Notes: a model not told the origin generated them from the letters alone. Positions 39,127-47,987 are shown, numbered from the stretch's first letter. The stretch is 58,290 nt of DNA from Solirubrobacterales bacterium (GCA_003133565.1 PKYB01000047.1:1-58290); one strand, 5' to 3'. Program-made: numbers and translations.

Positions 39127-39768
39127 TCAGAGCCCCCGCGTGATGGTGTCGAGCAGGTGTTCTAGGGCGGCGTCCCGCTCGGGCTGGGGCAGCTCGCGCA
39201 GCGGTCCGTCGATCAGCAGCATCGCGAGCCCGTGGACCGCCGACCAGGCGGTGAACTCGGCGCCCGGGCGCCGCTTGGGCGGCAGGCCGCCGGCCTTTAC
39301 GACCGCGTCGAGCTGGGCGCCGAGCAGTTCCAGGGGTCCGAGCCCGCTTTCGCCGAGACCCTCATCGCCGGCGAGGTAGTGCAGCTCCGCTGGCACGGCG
39401 AAGGCGGTGCGAAACCAGCCGGGCTCGGTCAGCGCGAACTCGACGTAGGCCGTCCCGGTCGCGCGCAGGCGCCGGCGTGCGCCTTTGAGGCCGTCGTCGC
39501 TCGCCGGCGCGGCCTGCGCGATCCGTTTCTCCATCAGCCGTGCGAGCGCGCTCATGCAACGGCCGCAGACGGCGGCGAGCAGGCTGTCGCGGTCGGCGAA
39601 GTGCCGGTAGGCGGCGTTGTGGGAGACGCCGGCACGGCGCGAGGCCTCGCGCAGCACGACGGCGTCCGGGCCGCCCTCGCGCGCCAGCTCGACGCCCGCG
39701 TCGATCAGCGCCACGCGGAGGTTGCCGTGGTGGTAGGAACCTGGTTGGGAAGTGGTGGTCACAGACAT
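39127..39768 (-). CDS. TetR family regulator
   Basis: The 213-residue protein has the TetR helix-turn-helix (HHGNLRVALIDAGVELAREG...VLREASRRAGVSHNAAYRHFADRDSLLAAV, about 12-65) and a TetR_C_33-like ligand domain (TGTAYVEFALTEPGWFRTAF, VHGLAMLLIDGPL). It is divergent from the MFS exporter and flanks a 51-base dyad, the arrangement of a local repressor of drug efflux. The inducer cannot be read from sequence. Confidence 0.92.
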   Translation of the reverse strand: MSVTTTSQPGSYHHGNLRVALIDAGVELAREGGPDAVVLREASRRAGVSHNAAYRHFADRDSLLAAVCGRCMSALARLMEKRIAQAAPASDDGLKGARRRLRATGTAYVEFALTEPGWFRTAFAVPAELHYLAGDEGLGESGLGPLELLGAQLDAVVKAGGLPPKRRPGAEFTAWSAVHGLAMLLIDGPLRELPQPERDAALEHLLDTITRGL

Positions 39769-39770
39769 AT

Positions 39771-39821
39771 GTTGACAGCGGCCACATGATCTGGCAAGCT
39801 GCACATGTTGTTGCTGTCAAC
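39771..39821. promoter_or_regulatory. TetR/MFS divergent operator dyad
   Basis: GTTGACAGC (39771-39779) and its exact inverse GCTGTCAAC (39813-39821) form a 9-bp inverted repeat with a 33-base spacer. Each arm contains TTGACA in the outward-pointing strand, so the arms double as -35 elements of face-to-face promoters, although clear -10 boxes are not seen. A TetR dimer or pair of dimers is the likely binder. Confidence 0.6.
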
Positions 39822-39843
39822 TTCACGCATTGGAGCTCGCGCC

Positions 39844-41385
39844 ATGGCACCAAAGACCTCGCACCGCGGCCTGATCCTAGCCGCCGTCTGCCTCGCCACG
39901 TTCGCAATCAACCTCGACACGACGATCGTCAACGTCGCCCTCCCGTCGCTCGTGCGCCAGCTCGGAGCCGGCACCAGCCAGTTGCAGTGGATTGTCGACG
40001 GCTACAACCTGGCGTTCGCGGCGCTCGTCCTTTCCGCCGGCAACCTCGGCGACCGTTACGGACGGCGGCCCGCGCTGCTCGTCGGGCTGCTCGGGTTCGC
40101 CGCTGCGAGCGGCGCTGCCGCGCTCTGCTCGAGCGCCGGCGAGCTGATCGCCGCGCGCTTCGTCATGGGCACCTTCGCCGCACTGATCTTTCCGACGACG
40201 CTGGCGGTCATCAGCAACACCTTTCCCGACCGCCGCGATCGCGCCAAGGCGATCGGCGCGTGGGGCGCGGTCGCGGGCCTCGGCGTCGCGGTCGGTCCGG
40301 TCAGCGGTGGGCTGCTGCTCAGCGGCTTTGCCTGGCCCAGCGTGTTCCTCGCCCTGGTGCCCGTCAGCCTGATCGCCGCTGTGACCGTGTTCCTTGTCGT
40401 CCCCGAATCGCGCGGCCCGCGTACCGGCCCGCTCGACCGCGCCGGTCTCCTCACGGCGACGGTCACGATCGGCACGCTCGTCTACACGCTCATCGAAGCG
40501 CCCACTCGGGGCTGGGGTTCGCCCGTGAGCCTGCTCGGGTTTGCGACGGCGCTCGTGGCCGGGATCGTCTTCGTGGCGATCGAACGACGGGTGCAAACGC
40601 CGATGCTCGACGTCTCGCTGTTTGGCGAGCGCGCGTTCAGCGCCGCCAGCGGCTCGGTCACCGTGGCGTTCTTCGCACTGTTCGGCTTCATCTTCCTGAT
40701 CACGCAGTACTTCCAGTTCATCCGCGGCTACGGGCCACTGTCGACCGGCGTGCGCATCCTGCCCGTCGCGATCAGCATCGCGATCGCCTCAGTGCTCGGC
40801 GCCAACCTCGCGGCGCGCCTGGGGACGCGGGTGATCGTGAGCTTCGGGCTGTTCCTCTTCGGCGGCGCATTCCTCTGGATCTCGCGCTCACCGGAGAACA
40901 TCCCTTACGGCGTGATCGTGGCGCAGATGGTGGCGATGGGCACCGGCCTCGGGCTCACCTCGACCCCCGCGACGGAGTCGATCCTGAGCGTCCTGGCGCC
41001 GGCAAAGGCCGGCGTCGGCTCCGCCGTCAACGACGCGACGCGCGAGGCCGGCGGGACCCTCGGCGTCGCGATCGTCGGCAGCGTCTATGCCTCGCTCTAC
41101 ACGGCAAGCCTCGCCCATAGCGCGCTCGCGCACCTCTCCGCGGGCGCGCTCGCAACCGCCGAGCGCTCGGTGGGCGCCGGCCTCGCCGTCGCCGCACACT
41201 CGCCCGCCGTCCTGCGCGTTCCGATCGCAGACGCCGTCCGCAGGGCCTTCATGAGCGGCCTGCATACCGGCTCGCTGGTCGCCGCGGGAGTCTGCTTCGT
41301 CGGCGCGCTGGGAGCGCTCGCGCTGCCGGGACGCGCGCCCAAGCGCGCCCCTGAGGTCCTGCTCGCGCCCAACGGTGCGGCCTGA
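39844..41385 (+). CDS. MFS multidrug transporter (DHA2 family)
   Basis: A 513-residue protein with about 14 hydrophobic helices. Motif A-like NLGDRYGRRPALLVGL follows helix 2, FVMGTFAALIFPTTLAVISNTFPD is the antiporter-type motif C region, and the N-terminal NLDTTIVNVALPSL is typical of EmrB/QacA transporters. It is a proton-driven drug efflux pump. ATG at 39844 follows GGAG by eight bases. Convergent with pilT. Confidence 0.92.
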   Translation: MAPKTSHRGLILAAVCLATFAINLDTTIVNVALPSLVRQLGAGTSQLQWIVDGYNLAFAALVLSAGNLGDRYGRRPALLVGLLGFAAASGAAALCSSAGELIAARFVMGTFAALIFPTTLAVISNTFPDRRDRAKAIGAWGAVAGLGVAVGPVSGGLLLSGFAWPSVFLALVPVSLIAAVTVFLVVPESRGPRTGPLDRAGLLTATVTIGTLVYTLIEAPTRGWGSPVSLLGFATALVAGIVFVAIERRVQTPMLDVSLFGERAFSAASGSVTVAFFALFGFIFLITQYFQFIRGYGPLSTGVRILPVAISIAIASVLGANLAARLGTRVIVSFGLFLFGGAFLWISRSPENIPYGVIVAQMVAMGTGLGLTSTPATESILSVLAPAKAGVGSAVNDATREAGGTLGVAIVGSVYASLYTASLAHSALAHLSAGALATAERSVGAGLAVAAHSPAVLRVPIADAVRRAFMSGLHTGSLVAAGVCFVGALGALALPGRAPKRAPEVLLAPNGAA

Positions 41386-41426
41386 GTCGCGGGGCGGGGT
41401 GGCCCCGGCCGGCAGCACTCGAGCTG

Positions 41427-42551
41427 CTAGGCCGCTGCTCCGACCATCGCGACGTCGGCCATCGTCGTGCCGCGGCGGCCCTCCGCTTCGAGCAGCAGCT
41501 TGAAGTCGTGCGGGCTGGTCGCGGCGCGCATCGCGTCCTCGACGGTGACGCGGCCGGCCTCGACGTGGCCGTAGAGCGCTTGGTCGAAGGTCTGCATGCC
41601 GTCGTATGAGCCTTCGGAGATCACCGTGGTCAGGTCGATATTGGAGTCATCGCTGCGAATCTTGTCGTGCACGCGGCCGGTCATGCGCAGGATCTCGCAG
41701 ACCGCGACGCGGCCGCCGTCGGAGGCCGGCACGAGGCGCTGGGAAATCACGCCGCGCAGCGTGCTCGCGAGCATCGCGCGCACCTGCTGGTGGTGGTTGG
41801 GGGGGAAGAACTCGAGCATCCGGTTGATCGACTCCGCCGCGTCGAGCGTGTGGACGGTGGAGAGCACGAGATGTCCGGTCTCGGCGGCCGAGAGCGCGGT
41901 CGTGACGGTTTCCTCGTCGCGCATCTCGCCGATCAGGATCACGTCGGGGTCCTGGCGCAGCACGTGACGCAGCGCCTCCTTGAAGCCGAGCGTGTCGACG
42001 CCGATCTCGCGCTGGCCGATGATCGAGCGCTTGTCAAAATGGACGAACTCAATCGGGTCCTCGATCGTCACGATGCTCGCGGCGCGGGTGACGTTGATGT
42101 GGTCGATCATCGCCGCCAGCGTCGTCGACTTCCCCGACCCGGTTGTGCCGGTGACGAGGATGATGCCGCGCTGGTCCTCCGCCATCTGCGCCACGACCGG
42201 TGGTAGTGCCAGATCTTCGATCGTGCGAATCCGATGCGGAATGGCGCGGGCTACGAGCGAGAGGCCGCCGCGCTGGTGTCGCGCGTTGAGGCGAAAGCGC
42301 GCGACGTCGGGGATCTCGCGCGAGAGGTCGATCTCGTGGCGCTCCTCGAACTCGGCTAGCCGCGGCCCGCCGCTGAGCAGCTGGCGCACGCACTCTTCGA
42401 GCTCGCCGGGCTCGATCACGGGCCATTCGCCGGAACCCAACGGCCTGAGCTCGCCGTTGATGCGGGCCATCGGAACCGAACCTCCCTTGAGATGCAGGTC
42501 GGAGCCGTCGGCTGCCACGAGTGCGCGCAATACTTGATCGAGGTCGACCAC
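41427..42551 (-). CDS. pilT: PilT-like twitching motility ATPase
   Basis: A 374-residue type IV pilus retraction ATPase. Walker A GTTGSGKSTT, the Asp box ASIVTIEDPIEFVH, Walker B DPDVILIGEMRD, and the His box ETGHLVLSTVHTLDAAESI are all intact, with the PAS-like N-terminal domain ADGSDLHLKGG. The C-terminus (ADVAMVGAAA) is slightly different from the usual. The GTG at 42551 was chosen because it gives the family start VDLDQVLRALV. No pilB, pilC or pilin gene is in the window, so it is an orphan here. Confidence 0.92.
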   Translation of the reverse strand: MVDLDQVLRALVAADGSDLHLKGGSVPMARINGELRPLGSGEWPVIEPGELEECVRQLLSGGPRLAEFEERHEIDLSREIPDVARFRLNARHQRGGLSLVARAIPHRIRTIEDLALPPVVAQMAEDQRGIILVTGTTGSGKSTTLAAMIDHINVTRAASIVTIEDPIEFVHFDKRSIIGQREIGVDTLGFKEALRHVLRQDPDVILIGEMRDEETVTTALSAAETGHLVLSTVHTLDAAESINRMLEFFPPNHHQQVRAMLASTLRGVISQRLVPASDGGRVAVCEILRMTGRVHDKIRSDDSNIDLTTVISEGSYDGMQTFDQALYGHVEAGRVTVEDAMRAATSPHDFKLLLEAEGRRGTTMADVAMVGAAA

Positions 42552-42651
42552 CTCCCTCTCATCGGTCGCCAAGGGCAAATACTCAATAGTTAGCGCCGCG
42601 CGACGGACGCTTTGACTAGACGGCCGCGCCCGATCTGCGCAGACGGCGCGG

Positions 42652-43593
42652 TCAGGACGACCTGCGCGCCGCTGCGTTGCGCTCCGCCGCGGCCTCGCGG
42701 AGACCTTCGCCGCGGGCCGGCCGGAGCGCCGCCGCGGCGTCGGCGCGGTAGCGCCGCCAGTCGTGCCCGGGGGGCACGAGCGCCGCGAGCATGCGAACGA
42801 AGTAGCTCCAGCCAACCAGCCAGCGGACGAGCGCCGCGGCGAGCGGACCGTGGTGCTTTCGCATGTAGCGGTCGCGGCCGCGTGCGAGCTCGACGATCCG
42901 CCGCGCCGGTAGGGCGTCGGTCACGAGCTGCTCGTGGTGGATCGCGACCGCCGCGGGGACGTAGAGCGTGTGCCAGCCGGCGTCCGCCAGACGCTTTTGA
43001 AAGTCGACCTCGTCGGAGTAGACGAAGAACTCGCCGTCCATCCAGCCGACCGCCGCCGCCGCCTCGCGGCGCACCAGAAGCGCCGCCGACTGGCCCCAGT
43101 CGACGCGACGAACGTTCTCCCCCCGGCTCTGCACCACCAGCAGGCGGTGGAGGAAAAGCGCCTGGGCCAAAGCGCTGCCGAGCGACGGGAAGCGCCACGC
43201 CGACGGTTGCGAAACCCCGTCTGGCCGGCGCAGCACCCCCACCGCGCAGCTCGCCCGCCGGTCCGCCTCGAGCGCGGCGTAAAGGGCCGCGCTGGCCCCC
43301 GCCAGAAGCTCGGAATCCTCATTTGCCAACAGGCAGTAGCGACCCTGCGAGCGCTCCATCAGCTCACTGTCGTTCAGGGCCTTGCCGCGCCGCTCCGCCA
43401 AAGCGATCAGCTGCAGGTCGGCGTCGAGCGCCCGCACCGCCTCCGCCGACCCGTCGTCCGAGGCGTTGTCCAGTACGAGCAACTCCGTCTCGAAGCCGAG
43501 CCGGGCCCGTTCGGCCTGGACGGCGGCAATGCTCCGCAGGAGCATTTCTCGCCCGTCCGTGTTGACGACGCAGAAGGAGATCTCGATGCCCAC
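42652..43593 (-). CDS. Glycosyltransferase family 2 (rhamnosyltransferase-like)
   Basis: A 313-residue GT-A enzyme. It begins MGIEISFCVVNTDGREMLLRSIAAV, with LLVLDNASDDGSAEAVRAL (nucleotide binding), NEDSELL for the DxD site, AALLVRREAAAAVGWMDGEFFVYSDEVDFQKRLADAGW, and VAIHHEQLVTD, matching the rhamnosyl/hexosyltransferases of O-antigen and wall glycan clusters. The GTG at 43593 is just 18 bases from the divergent GT4 gene. Upstream of pilT. Confidence 0.9.
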   Translation of the reverse strand: MGIEISFCVVNTDGREMLLRSIAAVQAERARLGFETELLVLDNASDDGSAEAVRALDADLQLIALAERRGKALNDSELMERSQGRYCLLANEDSELLAGASAALYAALEADRRASCAVGVLRRPDGVSQPSAWRFPSLGSALAQALFLHRLLVVQSRGENVRRVDWGQSAALLVRREAAAAVGWMDGEFFVYSDEVDFQKRLADAGWHTLYVPAAVAIHHEQLVTDALPARRIVELARGRDRYMRKHHGPLAAALVRWLVGWSYFVRMLAALVPPGHDWRRYRADAAAALRPARGEGLREAAAERNAAARRSS

Positions 43594-43611
43594 ACGCGTA
43601 TTGTCGGGCCT

Positions 43612-44709
43612 GTGAAGGTTCACGTCGTCGACCCGCCGGCCTACACGCCGCCGTATGACCACGCGCTCTGCGCCGCGCTCGCCGCCGAAGGGCTCGACGT
43701 CGAGCTCTACACCAGCGCGTTCCCCTACGCCGAGCTGCCGCCGCCCGACGGGTACCGGCGTCGCGAGTTCTTCTACCGCCACGCTCGCGGGGCCGCCGGT
43801 TCGCCGGCCCAGCGCGCGACCCGCCTCGCCGAGCACGTCCCCGACATGCTCCGCTACCGCGCCGCCGCCTGCGCCGCCGACGTCGTGCACGTCCAGTGGC
43901 TCGCGCTCGGAGCGCTCGACGGCGTGCTCCTGCCGCGCCGGCGCCCGCTCGTGCTGACGGCGCACGAGATCCTGCCGCGGGACGCGCCGCGCCTGCGCCG
44001 CGAAGCCCAGCGCCGGCTCTATGCGAGCTTCGACGCGGTGATTGCACACTCGCAGGCGAGCCGCGCCCGGCTGATCTCCGAGCTCGCGCTCGATCCGGCG
44101 CGCGTCCACGCGATCCCCCATGGCGCCTTCGCCCACCTCGCCGCGAGCGCACCGGCGCCGCTGCCCACCGAGCTCGGAACGCCGAACGGCCCCGTCGTTC
44201 TCTACTTCGGCTTGATCCGTCCCTACAAGGGCCTCGAGGTGCTGCTCGACGCCTGGCGGGGGGGATTTGACGACGCCGAGCTCTGGATCGTCGGACGGCC
44301 GCGCTTTGACGTCACGGCGCTGCGCGGGGCCGCCGGCCCCGGCGTGCGCTGGGTTCCGCGCTTCGTCGGCGACGGCGAGCTCGCAGCGTGCTTTCGCCGC
44401 GCCGACCTCGTCGTCCTGCCCTACCGCGAGGTCGAGCAGTCCGGCGTGCTGGCGACCGCGCTGGCGTTCGGCTCGGCGCTGATCCTCAGCGACATCGGTG
44501 GCTTTCGCGAAGTGGGCGCCGCGGGCGCCGCGGCGCTCGTGCCGCCTGGCGACCCCGCGGCGCTCCGCGCGGCGCTCCGCGAACTGCTCGACGACCCCGC
44601 AGCGCGCCGGCGTCTATCGGCCGCCGCGAGCACCCTCGCCGCCGGCGCCGCCTCGTGGCCGCAGGTCGCCGCGCAGACCAGGGCGCTCTATCAGACGCTC
44701 GTTGGCTGA
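43612..44709 (+). CDS. Glycosyltransferase family 4
   Basis: A 365-residue GT-B enzyme. The N-terminal half has PPAYTPPYDHALCAALAAEG and HVQWLALGALDG. The C-terminal half has VVLYFGLIRPYKGLEVLLDA, WIVGRP, and FRRADLVVLPYREVEQSGVLATALAFG, the E-x7-E nucleotide-sugar motif variant, with SDIGGFREV. It acts at the membrane on lipid-linked glycans. It starts with GTG and has no Shine-Dalgarno, so it may be leaderless. Confidence 0.92.
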   Translation: MKVHVVDPPAYTPPYDHALCAALAAEGLDVELYTSAFPYAELPPPDGYRRREFFYRHARGAAGSPAQRATRLAEHVPDMLRYRAAACAADVVHVQWLALGALDGVLLPRRRPLVLTAHEILPRDAPRLRREAQRRLYASFDAVIAHSQASRARLISELALDPARVHAIPHGAFAHLAASAPAPLPTELGTPNGPVVLYFGLIRPYKGLEVLLDAWRGGFDDAELWIVGRPRFDVTALRGAAGPGVRWVPRFVGDGELAACFRRADLVVLPYREVEQSGVLATALAFGSALILSDIGGFREVGAAGAAALVPPGDPAALRAALRELLDDPAARRRLSAAASTLAAGAASWPQVAAQTRALYQTLVG

Positions 44710-44717
44710 CCCGCGCG

Positions 44718-45569
44718 TCAGCTGACCTGGGCGATCAGGGCCTGGAGCTGGGCGAGCGTGGGCACGGCGGAGAGCGTCCCGCTCTTGTCGTATTCGACGG
44801 TGCCCTTGGGACCCTTCACGAAGATCGTCGGTGTCCCCTCGACGCCCAGCTGGTTTCCGGCATTGCCGTCGGCGGTGACGTCCTGGGCCAGCGCGGGGTC
44901 GGTCAGGCCCTGCTGCCACTGGGCGAAGTTGAGGCCCGGGACCTGCTTTGCGATGTCGGAAAGGTAGCTCGACGAGACATAGGTCACGAGCTCTTCGTCC
45001 CTGCCATGGATCGATACCGGCTGCTCGTTGTAGGTTAGCAGGACGTAGTCCCACTCGAGGTGCTGGAGGCCCGCCGCGCGCGCGGCAACCTGGGTGGCGG
45101 TGTACTCGCTGGCGTTTGCGGTGCCGCTCGCGGTCTCGAACCCCCGATAGACGAGCTTCACCTTGCCGGTCGCGACGTCGGCGGTGATCAGCTGCGGCTC
45201 GGAGGTCAGCGCGAAGTAGTCGCAGGTGGAGCAGACGAGGTCGCCGAACTCGGTGATCGTCACCGGCGCATCCGGGTTGCCGAGCACGTTGCCGGTCTGG
45301 GGAATCCCCTTGAGCGCGCTCTCCATCGCCTGCTGCGCCTCGGCGTGCGTCTTGAAGTGGAAGGTCGCTCCGCTCAGCCCGTTGGAGCTAATGCCCGCCC
45401 CGGCTTTCGAGCTCGCGATGATGAACACCGCCGCCACGACGATGACCCCGGCGAGCACGCCACCGAGCACCCAGACGCGCACGCGCTTTCGCTGCGACGC
45501 CTGCAGCTGGGCGTGCAACTGCTCGCGCTGCCGGCGTGCAGCTTCCTTTTGCTCCTTGCGGCTGGCCAC
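44718..45569 (-). CDS. Membrane-anchored DsbA-like thiol oxidoreductase
   Basis: A 283-residue protein with a charged coiled cytoplasmic start (about 1-30), one membrane helix (VWVLGGVLAGVIVVAAVFIIA) and a thioredoxin-fold domain with the active site CSTC in FGDLVCSTCDYF. The later cis-Pro loop is VEGTPTIFVKGP. It catalyses disulfide formation in exported proteins. A VKOR protein that could reoxidise it lies 2 kb away at 47390, supporting a DsbA-VKOR couple. Confidence 0.9.
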   Translation of the reverse strand: MASRKEQKEAARRQREQLHAQLQASQRKRVRVWVLGGVLAGVIVVAAVFIIASSKAGAGISSNGLSGATFHFKTHAEAQQAMESALKGIPQTGNVLGNPDAPVTITEFGDLVCSTCDYFALTSEPQLITADVATGKVKLVYRGFETASGTANASEYTATQVAARAAGLQHLEWDYVLLTYNEQPVSIHGRDEELVTYVSSSYLSDIAKQVPGLNFAQWQQGLTDPALAQDVTADGNAGNQLGVEGTPTIFVKGPKGTVEYDKSGTLSAVPTLAQLQALIAQVS

Positions 45570-45654
45570 CGCTCCGCAGTCTAGCGACGCAGCTTTGGCG
45601 TAGATAAGCCTGCAATTCCGGCACCGCCGGGCGCGCGTGCGGGAGAATCGCGGG

Positions 45655-46794
45655 GTGAGCGTCGTGGCAGCGATCTTCTGGGCCAGCGTAGCCCTGCTCG
45701 TCTACACCCAGTTCGGCTACCCGCTCGTCCTAATGGTGCTCGCACGCCTCGCCCCGGCGCGCGCGACCCCGGCGCATGGTCGTGAAGAGCCAACGGTGGC
45801 GCTGATAGTGGCCGCCCATAACGAAGCAGCGGTGATCGGCGCGAAGGTCGCGAACGCGCTCGCGCTGAGCTGGCCGCGCGAGCGCCTCGAGGTGGTCGTC
45901 TGCTGCGACGGCTGCACCGACGCCACCGCGCAGCTCGCGCGCGAGGCCGGCGCCGACCAGGTGCTCGAGCTCGAGCGCTGCGGCAAGATCCCGGCGCTCG
46001 ATGCGGGTGTCGCCGCCTCGCACGGCGCGCTGCTCGTCTTCTCCGACGCCAACGCGAGCCTCGAGCCCGACGCGTTGCACGAGCTTGCGGGCGCGTTCGA
46101 CGACCCCGCCGTCGGCTACGCCTGCGGCCAGGTCCGCTTCGTCCAGGGCGGGCAGGGGTCCGGCGCCGACAACCAGGAAGGGCTCTACTGGCGCTACGAG
46201 ATGGCGGTGCGCTCGCTCGAGTCGCGGGTCTGGTCGGTGACCGCCGGCAACGGCGCGATCCAGGCGACGCGCCGCGCCTCCTACATCGTCATCGACCCGC
46301 GGATGGACCACGACATCTACCTGCCGTTCGCGCTGGTCAAGCGCGGTTGGCGCGCGGTCTATGTGCCGAGCGCGCGCGCGGTCGAGAAGATGGTGCCCTC
46401 GATCGGTGGCGAGTTCGCGCGCAAGCGCCGCTTCATGAGCCACGTCTGGACGACCGTGCTGCGCGGCGGCATGCTCTCGCCGCGCGGCTACGGCCTGCGC
46501 TACAGCCTGATGATCCTCAGCCACCGCGCGCTCCGCTACAGCGCGACGGCGCTGCACGTGGTGGCGCTCGTCACCAACGCGCTGCTGCTCGGACACGGAT
46601 GGGTTTATGGCGTCTGTTTTGGGGCGCAGCTTGTTCTTCTCGGCGCAGCCGCCCTGGCTGGCGTGGTGCGCCGCCGCCCGCTGCTCGTGGCGCGCTACTA
46701 CGTGGCGATGAACGTGGCCAGCACGCTCGGCCTCTGGGACTACCTGCGCCGCGGCACGCCACTCGGCTGGGAGGCCCCGGAGGGCACGCGATGA
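45655..46794 (+). CDS. Membrane glycosyltransferase family 2
   Basis: A 379-residue protein with an N-terminal helix (VAAIFWASVALLVYTQFGYPLVLMVL), a GT2 domain (VALIVAAHNEAAVIGAKVAN, VVCCDGCTDATAQLA, VFSDANASLEPDAL, VTAGNGAIQATRR, and RMDHDIYLPFALVKRGWRAVY), and C-terminal helices. DGC and DAN replace the common DDGS and DxD. GTG at 45655 follows GGGAG by nine bases. It overlaps the sugar-1-phosphate transferase start. Confidence 0.88.
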   Translation: MSVVAAIFWASVALLVYTQFGYPLVLMVLARLAPARATPAHGREEPTVALIVAAHNEAAVIGAKVANALALSWPRERLEVVVCCDGCTDATAQLAREAGADQVLELERCGKIPALDAGVAASHGALLVFSDANASLEPDALHELAGAFDDPAVGYACGQVRFVQGGQGSGADNQEGLYWRYEMAVRSLESRVWSVTAGNGAIQATRRASYIVIDPRMDHDIYLPFALVKRGWRAVYVPSARAVEKMVPSIGGEFARKRRFMSHVWTTVLRGGMLSPRGYGLRYSLMILSHRALRYSATALHVVALVTNALLLGHGWVYGVCFGAQLVLLGAAALAGVVRRRPLLVARYYVAMNVASTLGLWDYLRRGTPLGWEAPEGTR

Positions 46795-47486
46795 TCCGAC
46801 GTGGCGTCGATGTCGTCATTGCGGCGAGCGCGCTCGTCGCGGCCTCGCCGCTGCTCGCGGTGGCGGCGATCGCGATCGTGCTCTCCTCGCGCGGGCCGGT
46901 GATCTACCGCCAACGGCGCGTCGGCCTGGACGGCGCCGAGTTCGACGTGCTGAAGCTGCGCACGATGGTGGTCGGCGCCGAGCACATCGGCGCGGGGCTG
47001 TGGGTCGACGCCGGCGACGCGCGGATCACCCGCGTCGGCGCGCTGCTGCGGCGCACCTCACTTGACGAGCTGCCGAACCTCGTCAACGTGCTGCGCGGCG
47101 AGATGTCCTTGATCGGGCCGCGGCCGACGGTACCCGAGCAGGTCGCGGTGTACACCGAGCGCCAGCGCGGGCGGCTTGCGATCAGGCCGGGGATCACCGG
47201 CTGGGCGCAGGTCAACGGCCGCGCCGCGCTGCCCTGGGGGCAGCGGATCGAGCTCGACCTCGACTACATCGAGCGCCGCTCGCTGTGGCTCGACCTGCAG
47301 ATCGTCGCGCGCACCGCGCGCATGCTGCTGGGCGGCGGCGACCTCTACCGCGGCGAGACCGGCGGCTGGGACCTGCCGCACGTCCCGGGCTACGAGGCGG
47401 CCGGCGAGGTACCGCCGGAGAGTTCGCCGGAGAGTTCGCCGGAGAGCGACCCGTCGGCGGAGAGCAAGGAGTCGCCACGCCAGTAG
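46791..47486 (+). CDS. Undecaprenyl-phosphate sugar phosphotransferase (WcaJ/RfbP-like)
   Basis: A 231-residue PHPT family enzyme that starts lipid-linked glycan synthesis by moving a sugar-1-phosphate to undecaprenyl phosphate. After one hydrophobic helix (VVIAASALVAASPLLAVAAIAIVL) it has GPVIYRQRRVGLDGAEFDVLKLRTM, RRTSLDELPNLVNVLRGEMSLIGPRPTVPEQ, RLAIRPGITGWAQVNGRA and LDLDYIERRSLWLDLQIV. It lacks the long N-terminal part of WbaP. Its Ser/Pro/Glu-rich tail (SSPESSPESDPSAESK) overlaps the antisense VKOR gene by 97 bases. Confidence 0.93.
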   Translation: MIRRGVDVVIAASALVAASPLLAVAAIAIVLSSRGPVIYRQRRVGLDGAEFDVLKLRTMVVGAEHIGAGLWVDAGDARITRVGALLRRTSLDELPNLVNVLRGEMSLIGPRPTVPEQVAVYTERQRGRLAIRPGITGWAQVNGRAALPWGQRIELDLDYIERRSLWLDLQIVARTARMLLGGGDLYRGETGGWDLPHVPGYEAAGEVPPESSPESSPESDPSAESKESPRQ

Positions 47487-47881
47487 CGGACGACCGCGGC
47501 GATGAAGAGCAGCGTCATCAGGATCGCGCTCGAGACGCACCACTCGCAGATCTCCTTCAGCGTGAACACCTCGCGGTATGTGAGGTAACCGCTGAAGACC
47601 CAGCCGAAGAGCGTGATGCCGAGCGTCGCCGCCCGGGTCAGCTCGCGCGGCGGAGCGAGCAGCGAGGCGACGATCAGCACGTAGCCGATCAGCCCGAGCA
47701 AGGCGACCGGGATGCCAAAGACGCTCGAGTAGACCGACGACTGGACCTGGGCGCAGGGATTGCCCTTGGCGGCGCAGAGCACCACGAGACCGGTGTAGTG
47801 GACGACCGTCAGATAGCTGGCAATGCCGAGGCCGATCACTCCCAGCACGAGCATCATGCGCCAAAGCGTGCGGTCGCTCAT
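47390..47881 (-). CDS. Vitamin K epoxide reductase (VKOR) family protein
   Basis: A 163-residue four-helix membrane protein. It has the VKOR loop cysteines (VLCAAKGNPCAQVQSSVYS) and the active site CEWC in KEICEWCVSSAILMT. Bacterial VKOR oxidises DsbA by passing electrons to quinone, replacing DsbB in actinobacteria. The C-terminal tail (LSGELSGELSGG) is repetitive and encoded by the strand opposite the WcaJ-like tail. Confidence 0.92.
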   Translation of the reverse strand: MSDRTLWRMMLVLGVIGLGIASYLTVVHYTGLVVLCAAKGNPCAQVQSSVYSSVFGIPVALLGLIGYVLIVASLLAPPRELTRAATLGITLFGWVFSGYLTYREVFTLKEICEWCVSSAILMTLLFIAAVVRYWRGDSLLSADGSLSGELSGELSGGTSPAAS

Positions 47882-47987
47882 CGCCTTCAAGGTTAGCTGC
47901 CACGGACGCTGGCGAGGGACGCCCGCGTCGTCGTGCCCAGGTCCGTCGCCGCGCACGCCTTGGCGCGGCGCCGTAGTCTCGGCCGCG

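Noticed and set aside
41412..41427. GCAGC/GCTGC hairpin between the MFS gene and pilT
   Set aside because: Only five pairs, overlapping the pilT stop and with no T run; too weak for a terminator call.
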